A stretch of DNA of 64,000 bases from Runella aurantiaca (lineage in GTDB: Bacteria > Bacteroidota > Bacteroidia > Cytophagales > Spirosomataceae). Of the stretch, positions 18,276-26,208 are shown piece after piece (positions within the stretch are counted from its first letter, which is position 1; each line of letters starts with the position of its first letter). The position numbers and the translations under genes are program-made. The notes beneath the pieces are model-generated. The model had not been told where the DNA came from. It saw only the letters and a program-made list of their open reading frames with translations, and made no database searches. The DNA lies in contig NZ_QPIW01000001.1 in assembly GCF_003339505.1 (NCBI RefSeq), positions 620,001 through 684,000 of the forward strand. The letters run 5' to 3'.

Positions 18276-18323
18276 ATCGGTATCAGAAAACGTCGTAAAG
18301 CGACTGGGTTTTCTGATACCGAT
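18276..18323 (-). terminator. Strong hairpin between GH105 and sigma genes
   Basis: A 15-bp perfect stem (18276-18290 with 18309-18323) encloses a second short stem (CGTCG with CGACTG). It begins 7 bp after the GH105 stop. Neither strand has a T-run after it, so it could be a U-less terminator, an mRNA 3'-end stabiliser or an intercistronic repeat. It separates the two hydrolase genes from the sigma-led operon. Confidence 0.5.
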
Positions 18324-18329
18324 AAACGC

Positions 18330-19439
18330 TTATTTCAGTTTTAGCATTTCGCTGCCCGCCATCAGGAAAGCACCCGTGCCGAAATTCTGCCAACTGTCTT
18401 TGTCAGCGGGTTTTGGGTCATAACCGATGTTTTGTACCCAACCGATTTTCCCGCTTTCCTGTTGACATTCTTTCAGGGCTTTCCACGATTTTTCGACGGC
18501 GGGTTGGTAGGTTTTTGCTTCCAACAACCCATTATTGATGCCCCACGCCAACCCAAAAGTAAAGAACCCGCTGCCGCTCGCTTCACCGTGGGCAAAGGAC
18601 TCTGGCGACAGTAAACTCGTGCGCCAAAGGCCGTCGCTTGGCTGAAGTTCTTTGACCCGCGCCGCCATCGTTTTGAAGAGGTTTTCGTAAAATTCCCGGT
18701 GTTTGTAGTTCTTGGGCATATCTTCCAAAATCAAGGCCAATCCACCCAATACCCATCCGTTGCCTCGTGACCAGAAAATTTTGTTTCCGTTGGTTTCCCG
18801 TTTGTCCGTAGCGGCACCTGTTATCACAAAACGGGTATCTCGGGCAAACAGTTTTTCTTCTTTGTCAAAGAGCAGCTCATACGTTTCCATATAATAGCGG
18901 TGCATTTCGTCGAGGTATTTTTGGTCATTTTTCAGGATGGCGTACCGGGTAAGCACGGGTGGGGCCATAAACAAGGCATCGCACCACCACCATAATATTC
19001 TTTGTTCGGCATTTCCTTTGCTCACTTTCCAATCCTGCGGCTCAAAGAGGTGCTCATGAATCCACTTTTCGGTAGGGACAAGGTTTACGTCTTTGTTGCC
19101 GATGGAGTTCAGGTACAAATAAGATTGGGAAATGGCCACATCGTCGGCGTGGAAATACCGGTCGTAGGTTTTCCATTGGTTACGTTTGCCCATTTCAACC
19201 AGAGTGGTCAAAAATGCAGGATTTCGCGTCGATTTGTGGGCGCGCATCACGCCCGCATAATAAGCCCCGTTTGTCCAGTCGGTGGGTGCTTTCGCGAAAA
19301 TCGGGTTGGCTTCCTGCCACTGCATGGCCCTGACCATGGCTTGCTCAATGGTGGATTTCTCACTCCCTTTGAATGTTTTACAAGCTTGAAAGGAAATGGT
19401 AAGGAGGACGGCAACGGCGCTCAGCAGGATTCGATTCAT
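18330..19439 (-). CDS. GH105-type unsaturated glycuronyl hydrolase lipoprotein
   Basis: Glycoside hydrolase of the GH88/GH105 (YteR) type, which removes the 4,5-unsaturated uronic acid left at the non-reducing end by polysaccharide lyases, as in rhamnogalacturonan or ulvan breakdown. The 369-residue protein has a lipoprotein signal (lipobox ISFQAC, Cys20). The alpha/alpha-barrel motifs are present: HADD (about 97-100), WWWCDALFM (about 150-158) whose Asp154 matches the catalytic Asp of YteR, SRGNGW (about 225) and GEASGSGFFTFGLAWGIN (about 285). It lies 51 bp after the GDPD-GH16 gene and is probably co-transcribed with it. Substrate assignment is family knowledge, not read from sequence. Confidence 0.93.
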   Translation of the reverse strand: MNRILLSAVAVLLTISFQACKTFKGSEKSTIEQAMVRAMQWQEANPIFAKAPTDWTNGAYYAGVMRAHKSTRNPAFLTTLVEMGKRNQWKTYDRYFHADDVAISQSYLYLNSIGNKDVNLVPTEKWIHEHLFEPQDWKVSKGNAEQRILWWWCDALFMAPPVLTRYAILKNDQKYLDEMHRYYMETYELLFDKEEKLFARDTRFVITGAATDKRETNGNKIFWSRGNGWVLGGLALILEDMPKNYKHREFYENLFKTMAARVKELQPSDGLWRTSLLSPESFAHGEASGSGFFTFGLAWGINNGLLEAKTYQPAVEKSWKALKECQQESGKIGWVQNIGYDPKPADKDSWQNFGTGAFLMAGSEMLKLK

Positions 19440-19490
19440 TTTGTGTTAATTAAAGGTCGTTTCAGTTTTTGGAGGGATGAGCGTTTTTGA

Positions 19491-20999
19491 TTATTGAAAC
19501 ACTCGTACATAATCTACTTCCATCTTGGCGGGGAAAACGCTTTCGTCAATGCCCTTTGCACCGCCCCAATTGCCGCCCACGGCTACATTGAGCAACAAGT
19601 ACTCGGGCTTATCAAAGGGCCATTCATTGACGGTTTTGTGTTCGTTGGGAATACTCAAATAGACGTTGCCATCCAACAGAAAATCCATTTTCTCGGGCGT
19701 CCAATCAATGGCGTAAACGTGAAATTCGGTGTAGGGATTTTTAATGAAAATCTTCTTTGATTTTTGGGTTCCCTTCACGTGGTTGTAGGCTTGGGTGTGG
19801 ATGGTGCCCACGAGCGTATCGGGGTCATAGCCGACGTGCTCCATGATGTCGATTTCACCACATTTTGGCCAACCGGCGGTTTCGATGTTGCTGCCCAACA
19901 TCCAGATGGCAGGCCATGTGCCGCGCCCTTTGGGCAATTTTGCCCGTACTTCGATGCGACCGTAAGTCCATTCGGCTTTTCCTTTGGTTAGGAGTCGGGC
20001 AGAAGTATAGTCTCGGTTTTCAAATTTGTTTTTGCGGGCCGTGATGGAAAGAACGCCGTTTTTAACGAGCGCATTAGAAGTATCGGCGTTGGTGTAATAT
20101 TCCAACTCATTGTTTCCCCAACCTTTTCCGCCGACTTCATAACCCCATTTGGACGCATCGGGCAACCCTGTATAATTAAATTCGTCACTCCAGACCAATT
20201 TGCGTTTTTCTTTGGCAAAACGTGCACCCCGTACCAAGGCTTTTTCGGGCTCGTCGGTCGTTAAGTAGTCAATATCCCGCACCAAAAAATAATCCATTAC
20301 CAAGGTGTCATTGACGGTCCAGGCGTTGGTGGCAACGCCTAGTTTTTTGGCGTTGGCAATCCATTGTTCGTCTTTTTGCAAAACGCTGAAGTGATAATCT
20401 AGCCCACCGATGTTGTCGGCTTGAAGTTGAGCCGCTGAGATATTTCCGTTGAGGTATTGCAGCTTGGCGTTTTTGTCTAATTCCCGTACTTTCTTCAGGA
20501 TGTCGTAGTCAAAACTGATGTACACTACCCATTTTTGGGCCTTTAACTTTTCAACGGTTTTGACCACTTTTTCGGCCAAAATCATGGCGCGCTCTTTGCC
20601 CGCGGGCGAGGGTTTGATTTCGGTCACGAGCATGGTTTTGGTTTGTTTTTTACCCGCTTTCAGGTATTCTTCCAGCGTCGGAAGCTGCTCACCGTTTTTC
20701 AAGGGTTTTTTGATAAGTTCGGCATAATCGGTTTTTTCGATGTCCATTCCTTCGTAATGTGCGTCATGATTGATGACCAACACTTCATCTTTGGTCATTC
20801 TAACGTCAAATTCTGAGCCGACACAACCCAGTTTGATGGCATTCTCCAACGATGCAATGGAGTTTTGGGGGGCTCCCGTGTTTTTCCAAGCTCCTCGGTG
20901 GGCCACGATTTTGTTGTTATGAAAGGATTGGGCCTTAGAAAAATAAGAAAAAGAGAGTGCCCAAAATGCTAAAAATAAGGAAATTGCGTGCTTGTTCAT
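19491..20999 (-). CDS. Fusion: GDPD-like phosphodiesterase domain plus GH16 glucanase
   Basis: A 502-residue secreted protein with two catalytic domains. After a signal peptide (about 1-24) comes a glycerophosphodiester-phosphodiesterase domain (about 28-258) with HRG (His34), the E-x-D metal motif SEFDV (Glu63, Asp65), NHD (His78) and TEIK (Glu127), so all expected catalytic and metal residues are present; the usual PENT is PQNS here. Residues about 265-502 form a GH16 domain (laminarinase/beta-glucanase clan) with the catalytic GEIDIME (nucleophile Glu382, acid/base Glu387) and the closing MEVDYVRVF. There is no stop or frameshift between them. It is the first gene of the minus-strand locus. 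A substrate with both beta-glucan/galactan bonds and glycerol-phosphate decoration is a possible reason for the fusion. Confidence 0.93.
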   Translation of the reverse strand: MNKHAISLFLAFWALSFSYFSKAQSFHNNKIVAHRGAWKNTGAPQNSIASLENAIKLGCVGSEFDVRMTKDEVLVINHDAHYEGMDIEKTDYAELIKKPLKNGEQLPTLEEYLKAGKKQTKTMLVTEIKPSPAGKERAMILAEKVVKTVEKLKAQKWVVYISFDYDILKKVRELDKNAKLQYLNGNISAAQLQADNIGGLDYHFSVLQKDEQWIANAKKLGVATNAWTVNDTLVMDYFLVRDIDYLTTDEPEKALVRGARFAKEKRKLVWSDEFNYTGLPDASKWGYEVGGKGWGNNELEYYTNADTSNALVKNGVLSITARKNKFENRDYTSARLLTKGKAEWTYGRIEVRAKLPKGRGTWPAIWMLGSNIETAGWPKCGEIDIMEHVGYDPDTLVGTIHTQAYNHVKGTQKSKKIFIKNPYTEFHVYAIDWTPEKMDFLLDGNVYLSIPNEHKTVNEWPFDKPEYLLLNVAVGGNWGGAKGIDESVFPAKMEVDYVRVFQ

Positions 21000-21395
21000 T
21001 CGTATGGTTTATTGGTTCAAAAGATGATTGCCTTCTGTAAAGGAATACAGCGTGTTTTAAAAATGGTGTACGAAGCAGTACTTCGTTTTTACGGGCTATT
21101 ACTTTACAAAGGCAAAATTTGTCATTTTCTTCTCATGTAGCCTACAGTTTTGAAATTCCGTAAAATACCATTGAAAAAATCACGTAACCTTCAAGTAATA
21201 TTTGGATAACATGGACTTTGATATACCAAACAAAATACAGTAATTGCCAAAAAATAGCAAATTAAGCACAATTAACTAATGAAAATACCCATCAAATCGT
21301 TTGCCTTCCTCCCTCCAAAAACGTTTATGTATCTTCTTTAACTTTTGTTTATTGTTGATTAACTTGCGTACATTGATTATTCAAAACGTATCTCC
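21000..21395. promoter_or_regulatory. Divergent intergenic region
   Basis: This AT-rich gap separates the minus-strand hydrolase locus from the plus-strand oxidoreductase genes and must contain promoters for both. A short hairpin (ACGAAG...CTTCGT followed by TTTTT) is seen at about 21073-21095. No exact TTTG-N19-TAnnTTTG promoter was found in either direction, and no coding region is evident. Confidence 0.5.
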
Positions 21396-23192
21396 TTGAA
21401 ACCGACTGACATTAAAAACCCGGAATATTTCCACAAGGTTGTGGACTGTCAATACGCGTGTCCGGCGCATACACCTGTACCCGAGTACATTCGGCTCATT
21501 GCGGCCGAACGCTACACCGAGGCCTACATGGTCAACTGGGAATCCAATGTTTTTCCTGGTGTTTTGGGTCGTACCTGCGACCGCCCTTGTGAACCCGCCT
21601 GCCGACGCGGGCGCGTGGAAGAAGAGCCGGTGGCGATTTGTCGCCTTAAACGCGTTGCGGCTGATAACAAAGGGGATGTAACGAGCTTTATGCCCCAAGG
21701 CCCTTTTATACCAAACGGTAAAAAAATTGCCCTCATCGGTGGTGGTCCCGCTTCGCTGACGGTGGCCCGTGACTTGGCTCCGTTGGGCTATGAAGTCCAT
21801 CTGTATGATGACCAACCAATGGGTGGAGGGATGATGCGCAGTCAAATTCCCTCGTTTCGTTTGCCCGATAGCGTGTTGAACGAAGAAGTAGGTTTTGTGC
21901 TTGATTTGGGCATCCATACGCATTTCAATACCCGCGTAAACAGCCTTCGGGATGTTTTGGACCAAGGGTATGATGCCGTATTTGTGGGTACTGGCGCGCC
22001 CAAAGGAAAAGATTTGGCCGACTTGCCGGGCCGTTGGGATGCCAAAGCCCACGTCCATATCGGGATTGAGTGGTTGGCGAGTGTGGCGTTTGAGCATACG
22101 GCCAAAATCGGCAAAAAAGTAATCGTTTTAGGTGGTGGAAACACGGCCATGGATTGCTGTCGCACCTCTCGCCGCTTGGGGGGAGAAGAAGTAAAAGTGG
22201 TGGTGCGCAGTCCGTTCAAAGAAATGAAAGCATCGCCATGGGAAATCGAGGATGCGTTGCACGAAGATATTCCGATTCTCGAATGTCACGTTCCGAAATC
22301 GTTTGTGGTGGAAGAAGGCCAACTCAAAGGAATGATGTTTGAGAAAGTGGAGGCAAAATACGAAAACGGCCGCCGCAAACTCGTCTCAACGGGTGAGCCT
22401 GATGTATTTATCGAAGCCGATGATGTGTTGGTGGCCATCGGACAAGAAAACTCATTTCCGTGGATTGAACGCGATTTGGGCTTGCAGTTTAACGAATGGG
22501 GCTTGCCGGTATTGGATGAAAAAACCTTCCAATCCTCAATTCCAAACGTATTCTTCGGTGGCGACTCGGCCATGGGCCCCAAAAACGTCATCACGGCCGT
22601 AGCGCAGGGACATTCGGCGGCGGTTTCGATTGATTTGTTTTGCAGTGAAAAATCTGTCCATGACCGTCCATCTCCGTATACCAATCTGATCAGTCAGAAA
22701 ATGGGGATTCACGAGTGGATTTACGATAGCCCCGTCTCCGACGATGAGCGTTTTAAGGTGCCGCACGCCGACAAAGCGTTGACCCTGAAAGACCGTAAAA
22801 AAGAAGTGGAATTGGGCTTTAGCCCCGACACGGGTTTTAAAGAAGCCCAGCGTTGCCTCAACTGTGATGTTCAAACGGTATTTACCGAAAATAAATGTAT
22901 TGAATGTGATGCCTGCATGGATGTGTGTCCCACGTCGTGTATCACGTTCACCGTCAATGGCGAAGAAGAAGATTTGCGTTCGCGGCTTCTGGTTCCCGCC
23001 GATAATTTATCCCAAGATTTGTACGTTTCAGATACGCTCAAAACGGGTCGAGTGATGGTCAAAGATGAAGATGTGTGTCTTCACTGCGGCTTGTGCGCCG
23101 AGCGTTGCCCTACGTCAGCGTGGGATATGCAGAAATATTTGTATTCAGTAACCAAAGCAGGCTGTCAAACGAGTGTTTTAGAAACTATTTAA
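21396..23192 (+). CDS. GltD-like FAD/NAD(P) oxidoreductase with ferredoxin domains, 2-oxoacid oxidoreductase partner
   Basis: Electron-transfer flavoprotein of 598 residues. The N terminus is a cysteine-rich domain of the glutamate-synthase small-subunit/dihydropyrimidine-dehydrogenase type (CQYACPAHTPV, then CDRPCEPACRRG). Two Rossmann folds follow: FAD site IALIGGGPASL (about 110) and NAD(P) site VIVLGGGNTAMD (about 242). At the C terminus are two 4Fe-4S motifs, CIECDACMDVCP (about 506) and CLHCGLCAERCP (about 556). The start is TTG at 21396; no ATG is in frame nearby, and the upstream stop is at 21360. The next two core genes encode the alpha and beta subunits of a 2-oxoacid oxidoreductase, so it probably passes electrons between that enzyme and NAD(P)H. 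Confidence 0.93.
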   Translation: MKPTDIKNPEYFHKVVDCQYACPAHTPVPEYIRLIAAERYTEAYMVNWESNVFPGVLGRTCDRPCEPACRRGRVEEEPVAICRLKRVAADNKGDVTSFMPQGPFIPNGKKIALIGGGPASLTVARDLAPLGYEVHLYDDQPMGGGMMRSQIPSFRLPDSVLNEEVGFVLDLGIHTHFNTRVNSLRDVLDQGYDAVFVGTGAPKGKDLADLPGRWDAKAHVHIGIEWLASVAFEHTAKIGKKVIVLGGGNTAMDCCRTSRRLGGEEVKVVVRSPFKEMKASPWEIEDALHEDIPILECHVPKSFVVEEGQLKGMMFEKVEAKYENGRRKLVSTGEPDVFIEADDVLVAIGQENSFPWIERDLGLQFNEWGLPVLDEKTFQSSIPNVFFGGDSAMGPKNVITAVAQGHSAAVSIDLFCSEKSVHDRPSPYTNLISQKMGIHEWIYDSPVSDDERFKVPHADKALTLKDRKKEVELGFSPDTGFKEAQRCLNCDVQTVFTENKCIECDACMDVCPTSCITFTVNGEEEDLRSRLLVPADNLSQDLYVSDTLKTGRVMVKDEDVCLHCGLCAERCPTSAWDMQKYLYSVTKAGCQTSVLETI

Positions 23193-23258
23193 CCTCACCC
23201 TGCCCTCTCCTTTTAGGAGAGGGTTCAATTCCCCTTATTGGGGGTAGGGGGAGAGGTT
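23191..23258. repeat. Intergenic palindromic element of the AACCTCAC...GAGAGGTT type
   Basis: A 68-bp element starts inside the stop codon of the flavoprotein gene. Its ends are inverted copies (AACCTCACCC and GGGGGAGAGGTT) and it contains an inner palindrome CCTCTCCTTTTAGGAGAGGG. A related element appears inside the mnmE reading frame at 39658-39749. It leaves only 14 bp before the start of the next gene. Confidence 0.7.
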
Positions 23259-23272
23259 CAACCTTACAATCA

Positions 23273-25102
23273 ATGCAACAACAAGCCACAATTAACGACT
23301 TAGTAGTACGGTTTGCCAACGTCAACGGGACGGGTTCGGCCAGTGCCAATAATATGTTTGCGATGTCCATTTTTCGAATGGGCGTCCCTATGACCGCCAA
23401 AAATATTTTTCCTTCCAATATTCAGGGATTACCAACATGGTATGAAGTGAGAGTTAGCGAAAAGGGCTATTTGGGCCGCCGCGAAGGAGTAGATATCATG
23501 CTGTGTGTCAACCCGCAAAGCATGAAACAAGACGTAGTTTCGGTAAAACCGGGCGGGTATTTTTTGTACGACAATACCAAAAACCTGCACAAAGATTTTA
23601 TCCGCGAAGACGTCAATTACATCGGTATTCCGATGATTGGGATTTGTATGCGGCTCTACTCTGACGCTCGTCAGCGGCAGTTGTTCAAAAATATGATTTA
23701 CGTGGGCGCTTTGGCGGCCCTGTTGGACATTGAGTTGGAGGTGGTGAAAGGCATCATTGCCGATGAATTCAAGAAAAAGCCCAAACTCATTGAGCCCAAC
23801 GTGCAGGCCATGATGGCGGGTGTAACCTACATCAAAGAAAACTACGAGCATCCGTTGGGACTGCGCGTGGAGCGTCGCGACTTGGTGGGTGATGCCATCG
23901 TCATCGACGGCAATACCGCTTGCGGAATCGGGGCCGTGTACGCGGGAGCTACGGTAGCGGGTTGGTATCCCATTACGCCCTCTACGTCGTTGGTAGAGGC
24001 ATTTGCTAAGTATTCTAATCGTTTGCGCGTTGACCCCGAAACGGGCCTTAAAAAAGTGGCAATCGTGCAGGCCGAAGACGAATTGGCGGCCTTTGGTATG
24101 GTGTTGGGAGCCAACTGGAACGGCGCCCGGGCCTTTACGGCTACCAGCGGTCCGGGGCTTTCGCTGATGAATGAGTTTTTGGGACTGGCGTATTTTGCCG
24201 AAATCCCCGCCGTATTGGTGGATGTGCAGCGCGGCGGGCCTTCTACGGGGATGCCCACGCGGACGCAGCAATCGGATTTGCTGTTGGCGGCCTATGCTTC
24301 GCACGGAGATACCAAACACGTACTGTTGATTCCGAGCAATCCGTCCGAATGTTTTGACTTTATGGCTGATGCCTTCGACTTGGCCGAACGCCTCCAAACG
24401 CCCATCATTGTCATGACCGACCTTGATTTGGGCATGAATGAACACTTATCCGCGCCCCTAAAGTGGGATGATGCCCGTCGCTACGACCGGGGTAAAGTGT
24501 ATACCGCCGAAGATTTGGACGCTTTGAGCGCCATGGGCAATCAGTTTGGCCGTTACTTGGACGTGGACGGCGACGGCATTCCGTACCGGACGCTCCCGGC
24601 CACGCACCCCACCAAGGGCTCATTTTTTACTCGGGGAACTTCCCACGACGAATATGCGCGCTACACCGAAGACGGCGTGAAAAATGCGCAGGTGCTGGAT
24701 CGTTTGTCTAAGAAATGGGATACGGCCAAGGAAATCCTACCGTTGCCGGAGTTTTATCAGGCCCAAAACGAAAGCAACATCGGCATGATTTTCTTCGGTA
24801 CCACGACCTACGCGGCCTTGGAAGCGCTCGATTTGTTGAAACAAGAAGAAGGGATTACGTTGGACGCCATGCGCGCCACGGCCTTTCCGTTCCATGCTTC
24901 CGTGGAGGCGTTTATCGAAGCCCACGACCAAGTATTTGTGATTGAGCAAAACCGCGACGCGCAGTTCCGTACACTGTTGATTAATGAATTGGAAATCAAC
25001 CCAAAGAAACTAATCAAAGTCTTAAACTACGACGGAATGCCCATTACGGCCGATGCGATTCGTAACGGAATTGCCAAGCATTTGGAAGCGATAAAGTTGT
25101 AG
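23273..25102 (+). CDS. 2-oxoacid:acceptor oxidoreductase, fused gamma-alpha subunit
   Basis: Subunit of the CoA- and TPP-dependent 2-oxoacid:ferredoxin oxidoreductases (2-oxoglutarate/KorA-like). The 609-residue protein begins with the gamma domain (NGTGSASANNMFAMSIFRMG, about 15-190) and continues with the alpha (pyrimidine-binding) domain from about 200 (GIGAVYAGATVAGWYPITP, TSGPGLSLMNEFLGLAYFAE, DVQRGGPSTGMPTRTQQSDL). The ATG at 23273 was chosen because the open frame upstream (to 23075) only runs through the preceding gene and the intergenic repeat, giving sequence unlike the family. The beta subunit is not next to it but 2.3 kb further, after the HNH and Fic genes. 2-Oxoglutarate as substrate is likely but not proven. 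Confidence 0.94.
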   Translation: MQQQATINDLVVRFANVNGTGSASANNMFAMSIFRMGVPMTAKNIFPSNIQGLPTWYEVRVSEKGYLGRREGVDIMLCVNPQSMKQDVVSVKPGGYFLYDNTKNLHKDFIREDVNYIGIPMIGICMRLYSDARQRQLFKNMIYVGALAALLDIELEVVKGIIADEFKKKPKLIEPNVQAMMAGVTYIKENYEHPLGLRVERRDLVGDAIVIDGNTACGIGAVYAGATVAGWYPITPSTSLVEAFAKYSNRLRVDPETGLKKVAIVQAEDELAAFGMVLGANWNGARAFTATSGPGLSLMNEFLGLAYFAEIPAVLVDVQRGGPSTGMPTRTQQSDLLLAAYASHGDTKHVLLIPSNPSECFDFMADAFDLAERLQTPIIVMTDLDLGMNEHLSAPLKWDDARRYDRGKVYTAEDLDALSAMGNQFGRYLDVDGDGIPYRTLPATHPTKGSFFTRGTSHDEYARYTEDGVKNAQVLDRLSKKWDTAKEILPLPEFYQAQNESNIGMIFFGTTTYAALEALDLLKQEEGITLDAMRATAFPFHASVEAFIEAHDQVFVIEQNRDAQFRTLLINELEINPKKLIKVLNYDGMPITADAIRNGIAKHLEAIKL

Positions 25103-25287
25103 CGTAGTCTGTTGCGAATTTAAATTGGCAGCGGCCAGCGTCCGGAACAATACTAATTAGGGATTTCTAATCCTATGAATAGCTAAATTTAATTTCACTT
25201 CTGTAATAGATTGGCTTGGCGTTGTCTGATTTTTTCTGAAACTCCAATATTTGAACCGTTATTGGCAATCACAAGATAACAGATAGT

Positions 25288-25977
25288 TTGGCAATGAAAT
25301 TTGAACTAAAGACATACAATAGAAATATATCTGAGCAAGAATTGCTGGACGATCTCAAAAAGGTTGCATTAAAACTTGGTAAAGAGAAAATTACAACACT
25401 TGAGTACGAGGAGAATGGAAAATATAGTTTTGGGACCTATCAAAAACGATTTGGAAACTGGAGTAAAGCTTTAGAAAAAGCAGAGTTACAAATAAAAGTT
25501 CAACGGGATATTTCAGATTTAGACCTATTTGAAAATATAGAAAAAGTTTGGCTGCACCTTGGACGACAACCGCTGTATAAAGAATTAAAACGACCACTTT
25601 CTAAATACTCAACAAGACCATATGAGAAACGGTTTGGTTCTTGGTTAAAAGCACTTGAAGCTTTTGTTGAATATATTAATATTGATGGCGAGCAAAAAGT
25701 TGAAAATGAAGCATATATTTTTGAGAAAAAACCGAATACTGAAATTGTTTTTAAGCATATAACCAAAAGACAACCAAGTGAGAGGTTGAAAGTGCAAGTT
25801 TTAATGAGAGATGGAAATAAGTGTAGATTATGTGGCATTACAGTAACCGGTGATAATATTCATTTTGATCATATTCAACCTTGGTCAAAAGGAGGTGAAA
25901 CATTATTAGATAATCTACAAGTACTTTGTGAGGCTCATAATCTTGCAAAAGGGAATTTAGAATATGACGTCAAATAA
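25288..25977 (+). CDS. HNH endonuclease with homing-endonuclease-type repeats
   Basis: A 229-residue protein with two tandem DNA-binding-type repeats of about 55 residues, at about 15-68 and 70-125. Each runs helix, turn, G(K/R)xxxxxxE, then (T/S)Y.KRFG.W.KALE, the pattern of the homing endonuclease associated repeat. A C-terminal HNH nuclease domain (about 168-225) shows KCRLCG, HFDHIQPWSKGG, LDNLQVLCEAHN; the two C-x-x-C-like pairs suggest a structural zinc. Base composition is clearly lower in GC than the flanking oxidoreductase genes. It sits between the alpha and beta genes of one enzyme with a Fic gene, which suggests acquisition by transfer. Mobile or self-homing activity is inference. 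Confidence 0.88.
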   Translation: MAMKFELKTYNRNISEQELLDDLKKVALKLGKEKITTLEYEENGKYSFGTYQKRFGNWSKALEKAELQIKVQRDISDLDLFENIEKVWLHLGRQPLYKELKRPLSKYSTRPYEKRFGSWLKALEAFVEYINIDGEQKVENEAYIFEKKPNTEIVFKHITKRQPSERLKVQVLMRDGNKCRLCGITVTGDNIHFDHIQPWSKGGETLLDNLQVLCEAHNLAKGNLEYDVK

Positions 25978-26012
25978 CCTTCTCGCAGTCGCTCGCGTCT
26001 CGCGAGTGACAA

Positions 26013-26037
26013 CTATTAACAGGCTTCAAGCCTAAAA
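26013..26037 (+). repeat. 25-nt 3' repeat after the HNH gene
   Basis: The sequence CTATTAACAGGCTTCAAGCC plus TAAAA lies 36 bp after the HNH stop. It is 22/25 identical to 27327-27351 after the Fic gene. Its core AGGCTTCAAGCCT is self-complementary. Just before it is a further palindrome, GTCGCTCGCG-TCT-CGCGAGTGAC. Confidence 0.65.
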
Positions 26038-26114
26038 TAAGATGAAACAGGCGCATAGTATAGAGTAAATTACCCTGTTTGATGCGGAGAAACTTTACGT
26101 GCAAGCAGGACCGA

Positions 26115-26197
26115 GCAACGAATAATCGGCTTATTCAACGCAAAAAATGCAACGATAACTTTGGTTTGCAACGATTAAGGGGTATATTCGTTGCAAA
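26115..26197 (+). promoter_or_regulatory. Operator-like cluster of GCAACGA boxes before the Fic gene
   Basis: Four copies of GCAACGA stand at 26115-26121, 26149-26155, 26168-26174 and, inverted, 26188-26194. The last two form a wider inverted pair (TTTGCAACGA and TCGTTGCAAA). The last three are spaced 19-20 bp, close to two helical turns. The cluster ends 12 bp before the Fic ATG. The Fic protein has its own winged-helix-like C terminus, so autoregulation is a natural hypothesis. Confidence 0.65.
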
Positions 26198-26208
26198 TTA
26201 TAAGACGA

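Noticed and set aside
21381-22097. 238-residue open frame on the minus strand
   Set aside because: It is antisense to the flavoprotein gene, whose FAD and NAD motifs are clear; the antisense product has no recognisable motif.
23075-23272. Extension of the alpha subunit to an earlier start
   Set aside because: The extra 66 residues are encoded by the end of the preceding gene and the intergenic repeat and do not look like the family.
23429-24445. 338-residue open frame on the minus strand
   Set aside because: Lies fully inside the gamma-alpha oxidoreductase gene; long antisense frames are common in such GC-rich coding DNA.
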